Source: Pezicula radicicola (lineage: Eukaryota; Ascomycota; Leotiomycetes; Helotiales; Dermateaceae). From it: a stretch of 64,000 nt of DNA. Position 1 is the stretch's first letter. Each line of letters starts with the position of its first letter. The position numbers and the translations under genes are program-made. The DNA lies in the NCBI GenBank assembly GCA_003008705.1, contig PDUO01000061.1, forward strand, positions 1-64,000, read 5' to 3'. Under the pieces are notes generated by a model. It was not told the origin of the DNA. It ran no database searches and saw only the letters and a list, made by a program, of their open reading frames with translations. Below are positions 57,049-64,000 of the stretch, one piece after another.

Positions 57049-58487
57049 TTAATGCAACTCAACTATCCAAAGCAGTGGATGAACGACTACGATCGATGGG
57101 AAGGCTAGACAAGTCGCGGCCGAGGCAAGGTTTGCATAAGAGCCTGGGTATGATGATCATTTCATCCTGTTGACTCACCAGGACCCATACGATTGTGAAA
57201 ATTCCTGTTCTGGGATGAAAGCCACACCTCACCAGTACCAGCAATATCCGCCGCCACGCGCCCACACAATAGGAGCAGCCGGGAGCTCCAATTTCATATC
57301 CAGACCGTTCGTACCAGTGGAGAAGACTAATGCTACATAGCCGGTTCACGATAGGGATCGAGCCAGGCGTGACCTTCCGAGTTCCATGTTTGCTTAGGAC
57401 AAGGCCGACTTTGAGACCTTGACGGAGAACAAGCGCTCCCAGGATCAAGTCTTCTTCAGCAGTTGTACAGGCTCCGATGAAGCATCCATCAAGCTTCTTG
57501 CCCACAACGTTGCTCACAGGGACGACATTGACTGGACTGGGGTAGAGCGCGACGAGGGAGTCCACTTTCGACAGGTCTATCACAAAAGTTTCCGCATATT
57601 TCGCGTCTTCATCTGGAGCAAAGAATCGTGATAAATCACGATGCTTCGTAAGCTTCCGCCGTTTGAGGTAGGCTGCGGTGATTTCGTCTGGAACGAAGAC
57701 GCCAGCAATGCCCCCAAACTCGGTGGTCATGTTAGAAATGGCGAACCGAGCATCTGAAGAAAGGTGTTTCAGTCCTGGCCCGCCGAATTCGACTACTCTC
57801 CCAGCAGCCACGGTGTTTCTTTTCAGCTGACCGAGGATGTACAGAATGGTGTCTTTGCCTCCGATTCCCACCGGAGGCTCGTTGATGAAATGGATGCGCA
57901 AGGTCTCCGGGATATTCAACCATGTTTCTCCCGTCACCATTGGAATCGTCGTATCAGCCGCACCAAGACCTATCGCTAGTGCTCCTAAACTGTGTTCGCA
58001 GTTTGCTAGCCAAGACACTCTGGAAGGTTTGGTAAGATACGAATATCACGGACCTGCCTGCTGAGCAAGTGTGGGAGTCAGCACTAACAATGACTTGGCC
58101 GGGTTGAGCGCGTTCGCGGCAGAACTCGGTGTGCATGATAGTGTAATTAGGAGCATAATAGTCTTCTGTGCCTAGCTCCCTGGCCGCAGCATCGACCAGG
58201 TCGATTGTCTTCTTCACGTCCGGGAGTGAGTAAATCCTTGGATCGACGGTGTGGTCCTGCGCCAACCAGACACGATCTTTTCGGTGAAGCGCAGGACGGC
58301 CGAGTTGGGTGAATGTCTTCTCGATGCCAACCCATCCCGCTTCGCTCGAAAGCACCCACGAAACGGCAAGCAAAACAACATTACCCGGCTTCACATAACT
58401 GATGTCCTTTAGCCCAATGGCATTGTTTGCAATGATCTTTTCGATCAAGTTCAACGGCTGACGGTTCTGCTGTCCACTGTCCGCCAT
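57049..58487 (-). pseudogene. Aconitase-family dehydratase (LeuC-like), one frameshift
   Basis: [4Fe-4S] hydro-lyase resembling 3-isopropylmalate dehydratase/homoaconitase large subunits. It starts MADSGQQNRQPLNLIEKII. Motifs: AQDHTVDPR, HTEFCRERAQPGQ, SADSHTC, an intron (about 57986-58053; GTCCGTGAT...CACAG), [78 protein letters not shown] and [14 protein letters not shown]. The cluster cysteines in GACTT and GCSYC are present. Immediately after CVG (57249-57263) the frame shifts. The alternative frame continues [19 protein letters not shown], then an intron, [15 protein letters not shown], and ends at TAA 57049-57051. So one indel in a GC-rich GCGCGTGGCGGCGG stretch breaks an otherwise intact gene. 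Assembly error is possible. As a duplicate of a primary-metabolism enzyme it may have served a secondary pathway. Confidence 0.85.
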
Positions 58488-60238
58488 GTCGGTAAAGAGG
58501 GTTTGACTGGGCAGAGAAGAGTGAGTCGTGGTATAAAAGAATAAGCCTTGATTGTGAGTGTTTATGTCGATAGATACTATTGATATCGACTCTCCCTCGC
58601 AAATTATAAGCCTAACTAAGAAAGCTATGATCGGTTGGTCGCAATCAACTTATATGATAACCAACTTCTTTTCAACGCAACGCACTTTGCTGCCGATTCC
58701 TTGTCCCGGTCCCGAAGCCCGATATTGTAGGCTTGGTTGCAGTAGCCTGAAGGTGCTTAATGAGCCACTTGGGCGTACACCTAAATTGGGGTATGCAGGC
58801 TACTACTGCTATAGCTTGAAAGGAGGATTTAGAATTCGAAACGGGCAACGCTACTCGGCTTTTCCGGGGCGGTATGATTCGTCGTTGGGGGCTTGTTCTT
58901 ACCTTGGCCTCTTTTCGCTGTACCCGCACTGGCTCCATGCTTACTGACACTTTTAAGAGATTAGAGCGTATCATCACGAGAAGGATAGATGCACCATGTA
59001 TGGTAAGTATCGCACTCGGTTGCATGCCATTTCCGTCAGGATCCTCGCTTTGATATGGCAGCTTGAAGAAACTGAGAAAGGGACAGGTGCCAGGTTTGAG
59101 ACCTACCATTTATCATGGTGGCAGCCGGGTGCGAGCTAGTACGCTCTGCTCGGCCTTCCATGGTGACAAGGGAAAGCAACAAGGACAGAATTGCCGAGGG
59201 AAGGGCAATACCATGATGGTGAGAGCTGTCATCAGGGCATGTTGGGCCATGGCAGTGCGTCATAAACTCCTGTTTAAGCGCTGCCCTCCTTTCGAACACT
59301 GATAAATACGGTATCTCGTCGTACTTAACGAAGAGGATGACCAAACAGCACGCGCGTGGCCTACGAAAGTCTTCTTTTTACTGCGAAAAAGTTTAGACTA
59401 CGAACGGCCGAAATTAAGCAGTCAAAAGGACAAAATCATTTAATAGAGCCTCTTCTGCAATCCCATTCATTTCATTCTGGAATTTAGATTGCTACAGCGG
59501 AGAAAATTGAGCTGCACTCTAACCTAGTCGAATCTCTCGCGAACATTCATTTATCACCCTTTTCGAATTATAGCACAGGTAGGCTTGGAAATACCCAATG
59601 GGTTAGGATTTCGAGCTTGATAGGGCTAAGCGCAGGAGACCGCAACCAGACTCTCTGAAACTGCTCCAGCCTCCTGACCAGAGTATTATGTCTTCTACCA
59701 CGCGTCAATTAGTCGTTAGAAGCTGCAAGACTCTCTAAAGATATGTTCCGGGAAGACGAAGCCGAAGTCTATATCTACCGTACGTGCATTCGGGATACAG
59801 CTCGGGATACATTATTGATTCGGGATTTCCATTGGATCCTACTGAGTTTCGACAAGCTTCTTAGGCTGGGTTTTAAGCTTAATTGGTTTCTGACCAATTG
59901 CGAGAGTTCCTTTTCGTCGTCGAGATTCGTCCCTTAGGGCGTAGTTACGGCCTCATCTACAAACGGATCNCCCGCCCCGATCTCCGAATATGCACTCCAC
60001 ACCCCTCCCCCGGAACACAAGCGTTCGGATCCACTAACCCCTCAATTTCAAGATGAAGCCAACCTACGGGCGAGATTATATTATTGAAGCAAATGCCCAT
60101 CAAATATTAAGATCGCAAGTTAGCCTTCAGGAAAATCGTCACAGTAATTCACCATGTCCGAGTCTGGGTATCGGTACGCCTTCTCTCTATCGTCGAGAGA
60201 AGTAAAGAATGCCACTCCACCTGGAACGTCAACTTTGA
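58488..60238. other. Intergenic, weak frames only
   Basis: Overlapping open stretches on both strands at 58558-59344 (largest about 145 codons) show no recognisable family and no codon pattern I trust. One N at 59970. The part before 60239 would be the promoter of the MFS gene. Confidence 0.45.
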
Positions 60239-61928
60239 TCGATAAGTCCGAATCTTGTACATGGTGCCCGACGTGTATCTAATCGATATTCACAGCATGA
60301 GCTATCTCGAACAACATCAGGCGTCGATGTGGCGCGCGATGAGCTACTGCTCATTCCAACACCGTCGCGGGATCCAGCAGATCCATTGAACTGGGCGATG
60401 TGGAGGAAGGTGATGGCGCTCCTCTGCGTGTCGTTATTCGCCTTCGTCGGCAACTTTGCCTCTTCTACCATCTCTTCGGCTCTTCCTGTACTGGCTGCGC
60501 CAGGCTTTTTCGGACCAGCTCCAGTGTCAACTCCGCGTCTTACATACTTCACTAGCGTGAACGTTCTGCTGATAGGAACTTCGAATTTGTGGTGGGTGCC
60601 ATTGGCGAACGTTTTTGGAAAACGGACCATCATCTTAATCAGCCTTTTGTTCCTGACGCTGTGTTCCATGTGGGCTGGATTGATACATTCGTACTACGGC
60701 GTTTTAGCAGCAAGGCTATTTATGGGTATTGGAATAGGTCCATCAGATACCGTCGCACCAGAATATGTGGGTGATCTGTTCTTCGTCCACCAGAGAGGGC
60801 GTGCCATGGTGAGTTTCTGGCGCCGCCGTTTGAGTTCTCTGAAACTGACAATGGGAATTGAGGCGGTTTACACGGTATTCCTTGCTGTAGGGTCCCTTCT
60901 TGGTGGTTTGAGTGGTGGTTACATCATTGCCTCCAAGGGTGGTTATCCATGGATCCACTGGACTAACGTGACATTGTCCGCAATTACCTTGGCCTTGTCA
61001 GTCTTCTTTGTCCCAGAGACGCTATACGACAGGGCCTTTCCACCTGGCAGCTCGGAAGAAGAAGCGGGAGAGAAGCACATGCAAGCTCGAATGCTGCGGG
61101 TCGAACACGTGGAGACCTCCGAGCAGTACAGGCCTTACACTTTCGCAAGGTCCCTTAAAACAGGTAGATATCGCAGAGGCTTCTTAAAGCAGGTGGTCGC
61201 ATTGTTACGGCCACTGTTGCTCCCGGGAGTCTGGCTTGTGGCTTTGTGATACGCCGGTCTCGTGGGAGGCATCGTGATAATATCCATTATTGGACCGCAA
61301 TTTGTATCCAAGCCCCCTTACATGTGGGGTCAGAACGCTGGTCTAATCAACCTCGGAGGCATCATTGGAACCGTCTTAGGCGGAATATATACTTATTTCA
61401 TGGCGGACTTCGTTGTTAAAGTACAAGCGAGGAAAGATATCCGTGGGTTCACTGAGCCAGAAACGCGGCTGTGGACCTCGCTTCCCGGTCTTTTCTTAGC
61501 CACTACCGGTCTCTGGACAGCTGGGTTCTCTGCACAATACTCTCACACAAAGCGTGCTTGGGTAGGTCTCACTGTGGGTCAGGGTATGCTTGCTTTTGGG
61601 CTGATGCAGGCGCCTTCTGTTGGATTCAACTATGTATGTTCGACATTCTATTGCTTGGAAATGAGAATAACTTACACCGATTGTCTAGCTTATCGAAGCA
61701 TACACGACAATTGCTGGCGACTGCTTCGTGGTTGTCGTCATCGTGCGTTCGATCATCTCGTTCGCCTGGACGTTTTTCGTTGGTACATGGACCGAAAAGT
61801 CAGGTTATGCAGAGCCTTTCGGAATCTTTGGAATGCTGATGGGTATTTTTGGTCTTCTCACAATTCCGATGATTATCTGGGGCAGGAGATTCCGAATTGC
61901 GACAGCGGAGTGGTTACCAAAAGAGTAA
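60239..61928 (+). pseudogene. MFS transporter with one nonsense codon
   Basis: Major facilitator of the fungal DHA1-like group, with 12 expected helices and unknown substrate. The frame is open from 60239 with no ATG in its head. The typical N-terminal phrase PTPSRDPADPLNWAMWRK starts the conserved part, followed by SSALPVLAAPGFFGP, NLWWVPLANVFGKRTIIL, AARLFMGIGIGPSDTVAPEY, HQRGRAM, an intron at 60809-60862, AVYTVFLAVGSLLGGLSGGY, VFFVPETLYDR, a large cytoplasmic loop, GIIGTVLGGIYTYFMADF, an intron at 61634-61688, LIEAYTTIAGDCFVVV and TEKSGYAEPFGIFG, ending EWLPKE at 61928. TGA at 61247-61249 (between GVWLVAL and YAGLVGGIV, Trp expected) is the only break found. TGG-to-TGA is one transition. 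Without it the product would be a normal-length transporter. Confidence 0.82.
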
Positions 61929-62234
61929 TTGTCGTAAAAGATAGCTTTTCAGCGATTGACTTAGCTCATTTCAAGTGCTTTGCCACCGAGGCACTCAATT
62001 CCCGACATGCTGTATGCAGCTTCGTGAAGAAGCCTCCAGTTACAAGTGTGATTCCTCGAGGGTACTAGCACATAGGCGGAAGAGTTTTGCACATTTCGCA
62101 GCCTAATTTTACAAATGGAACGAAGTAGTGAGCTACTTGAAGACATCGCTATGTCGACATGGACATGCGGAGGAGTAGTTCCTCCTGCGGTTCCCGGGGC
62201 ATATAAGGTTAGTGGGCGTGGAAATGTCCTCCCC
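61929..62234. other. Convergent 3' intergenic region
   Basis: Short spacer between the transporter and the SDR gene. Nothing recognised. Confidence 0.55.
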
Positions 62235-63233
62235 TTACAGATATGGCCCTAGAACTTCCAGCGTATGATCCCAAATCATTCCCTGTGCCTTCTCTCGGAG
62301 TACAGACATGACCCGCTCATTCGGAGTGCAGTCGCACTTGTAATTGACAAGAAAGAGTCCATCCCCCTGCTTGTTCAGCGAGTTGATACCCGCCTTGCCC
62401 TTCCATGGTATGCCACGACCGCCAAAAGCAGCGCTGGTACACTGAAACAGATGTCTCTGTCCCGACTCCTCGTCGCTGAACGAAAACAGGCCGATCAGGG
62501 GCTCTAGTATAAGCCAGACGAACCAAGCCATAACGGAATTCGAATCATCTAACCCCCTCCACACATTCCCGGTATTAACCCAGCCCGGCCACGAATGGAC
62601 AAAGGTCACATGGGGATTATCACCGGCTAGCCTCTCCAAACCGATCGTGTTCATAGTCCCGTACTGCAACTGCGCCTTCATGGCACCGAAATTTCCCGGC
62701 CTTTTCAGGTCGATATCGTCCAGGTCAATCGACGTCCTCTCCAGCCCGCCCGCCAGCACACCAACGACTCTAGGGGTTTCCGCTTTCTCCAGGAGGGGAA
62801 GGAGATGGAGGATGAAGAGCATCCGGGAGTAATACGCCAGACTCTGCGAAATCTCCAACCCCTCAGCTGTCTCGCTGCGCTCGCCGAATGGTGCGTAGCC
62901 CGCGGTAAGGAACAGTAAGTCGACGTGTCGTTCTTTGGTTCTGATTACCTCGCACATTCGTTTCGTTTCGGCGAGGAGCGAGATCTCGCCTTCGGTCCAG
63001 ATGATATCGGCTTTAGGATTCAGGGCGTGCAGTTCCTGGATGAAAGCGTCCGTGCGCTCTTGCGAACTCTGACGCCCGACGAGGTAGATCCTTACGCTGG
63101 CGCCTGTCGCGACGAGGGCCTTGATTGTGAGTTTGCCAATGCCGGATGTGCCGCCGACGAAGACGGCCACGCGTGGGGCCGTGGCGTCGTTGATGAGCGT
63201 GTTGGACGCTTTGATTTGGGTGTAGGAAACCAT
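62235..63233 (-). CDS. SDR-fold NAD(P)-binding oxidoreductase, intact
   Basis: Single-exon gene of 332 codons starting MVSYTQIKASNTL (ATG 63231-63233). I chose this ATG over upstream in-frame sequence because it directly precedes the Rossmann fold by the usual 20-25 residues, and because the upstream part reads as a repeat-derived leader. The cofactor loop is VFVGGTSGIGK, followed by YLVGRQSSQE, LLFLTAGYAPFGE (the NNAG position), PRVVGVLAGGLE, MKAQLQYGTMNTIGLERLA, FVHSWPGWVNTG and a C-terminal KCDCTPNERVMSVLREKAQG. The usual Ser and YxxxK catalytic pair is altered: Ala in VVGVLAGG, and YGTMN lacks the Lys. This variant pattern is seen in a fungal SDR subgroup found near secondary-metabolism genes; its reaction is unclear. 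No damage seen. Confidence 0.85.
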   Translation of the reverse strand: MVSYTQIKASNTLINDATAPRVAVFVGGTSGIGKLTIKALVATGASVRIYLVGRQSSQERTDAFIQELHALNPKADIIWTEGEISLLAETKRMCEVIRTKERHVDLLFLTAGYAPFGERSETAEGLEISQSLAYYSRMLFILHLLPLLEKAETPRVVGVLAGGLERTSIDLDDIDLKRPGNFGAMKAQLQYGTMNTIGLERLAGDNPHVTFVHSWPGWVNTGNVWRGLDDSNSVMAWFVWLILEPLIGLFSFSDEESGQRHLFQCTSAAFGGRGIPWKGKAGINSLNKQGDGLFLVNYKCDCTPNERVMSVLREKAQGMIWDHTLEVLGPYL

Positions 63234-63241
63234 TTGTGGGA

Positions 63242-63271
63242 AGTGGAGGTGGAGGTGGAGGTGGAGGTGGG
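63242..63271. repeat. Hexamer microsatellite (GTGGAG)n
   Basis: Five tandem GGTGGA units directly upstream of the SDR start, giving a CCACCT-rich leader on the coding strand. It may be part of the 5' UTR. Confidence 0.85.
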
Positions 63272-63529
63272 TTGCTAGGCGAGGGAGGTTTCGAGGTTTC
63301 GCTGAATAGTTGAATATCTGGCTTGGAAAGCTTTCTGGGAATTGAATACACGTACACATACACATACGTATATTAATACTAATGCGGCGCGTTCGTTGGG
63401 TCACGCCGTAGACCCGCAGCTTACGAGCGAATGAGGACGAGAGCTTGCATGCGAGGCTGTGATTAGTCATTTAAGATTCAAATGAAAAGCTAGGAGGAAT
63501 AAGAAGGTATTAAACCTAGAAAAGAGAAG

Positions 63530-63775
63530 CTTAGGAATTTAGAATCCTCTAAAATACTTTAGGTAGAGTATATTATAATATCTTTAGTTAATTATATAAT
63601 TTTTAACTTATATATATAATTTTATCTTTTTAATAATTATTTAATTCTTTTACTTAAATTAAAAAACTTTTATACTTTAAATCTTTTAATATTAATTAGT
63701 TTTATATACTTCTTAATAAATTTAATAGCATTATTTTTAGTTAATTTTTAAATATTATATAATTTTCTTTTTAAT
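63530..63775. other. AT-rich RIP-like patch
   Basis: About 245 bp with the same CpA/TpG-poor composition as the retrotransposon blocks, probably a fragment of a RIPped repeat. No structure recognised. Normal sequence resumes at 63776 and runs to the window end without a visible gene. Confidence 0.6.
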
Positions 63776-64000
63776 TCCGTTTGCTTTTCATGGGATCAGT
63801 AGCGTGGGACATTTGGTTTGGGATACAAGAAGAAGGTTTGCGATCAAGTAAATTATAAGGCAAGGGTGGACGGTTGTGGGGTTAAGTGTTGCGAGATCGC
63901 TTTATTTGGTGGTTATGGTGTAGACAATCGCTTTGTTTTAAGAAGGAAGATTTTTGTTGAAGGGCGCAGAACTTTAACGGAAGATAAGCTGCGTGCTAAA

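Noticed and set aside
58558..59344. Overlapping frames on both strands up to 145 codons
   Set aside because: Neither strand gives a known motif or plausible splice structure. Kept only as unassigned intergenic sequence.
62925..63363. Open frames antisense to or out of frame with the SDR 5' end
   Set aside because: Built from the (GTGGAG)n repeat and the complement of the SDR Rossmann region.

Overview
The window is the left end of a filamentous ascomycete (Pezizomycotina) chromosome. It opens with 19 CCCTAA telomere units. Other fungal marks are short spliceosomal introns (about 45-80 bp), families typical of moulds (highly reducing PKS, BBE-like oxidase, TRI12-type MFS, Zn2Cys6 regulator, fungal rhodopsin-domain protein) and AT-rich blocks in which CpA, TpG and CpG are almost absent. 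The last point is the mark of repeat-induced point mutation (RIP). The species cannot be named from the sequence.

Layout: 1-2640 telomere and RIPped subtelomere. 2936-7766 a PKS that begins inside its AT domain. 9034-14435 a broken BBE-like oxidase and a TRI12-type transporter broken by a 5-bp duplication. 15113-24035 a run of catabolic or secondary-metabolism-type genes: CocE hydrolase, SnoaL/FAD-monooxygenase chimera, HSL-type alpha/beta hydrolase, Dabb protein, P450. All except the small Dabb gene are damaged. 24154-30230 a RIPped Ty1/Copia element with recognisable LTRs. 30558-31928 an intact secreted adhesin-like protein. 32277-34154 a transaldolase 3' fragment and a GMC oxidoreductase fragment joined through an inverted repeat. 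37784-38272 a SnoaL-like pseudogene. 38924-41164 a carotenoid-oxygenase-like gene carrying a TA-flanked MITE in its first exon. 41750 the start of a secreted-protein gene cut off by a second RIPped Copia element (42019-47988). 49199-50437 an intact seven-helix membrane protein. 50933-53421 a Zn2Cys6 regulator. 54545-55852 a fungal rhodopsin-domain protein. 57049-58487 an aconitase-family enzyme with one frameshift. 60239-61928 an MFS transporter with one nonsense codon. 62235-63233 an intact SDR.

Main theme: a decaying subtelomeric accessory region. At least ten genes carry truncations, frameshifts or in-frame stops. Most of the stops can be explained as single CpA-to-TpA changes (CAR to TAR, or TGG to TAG through the other strand), which is what RIP makes. 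The genes that look intact are the adhesin-like protein, the Dabb protein, the seven-helix protein and the SDR. No convincing undescribed system was found. The most informative structures are the two-copy RIP natural experiment near the telomere, the MITE with an internal palindromic array, the SnoaL/FAD chimera and the inverted transaldolase/GMC junction. Exon limits were read by eye from splice signals and family conservation, and were not computed.
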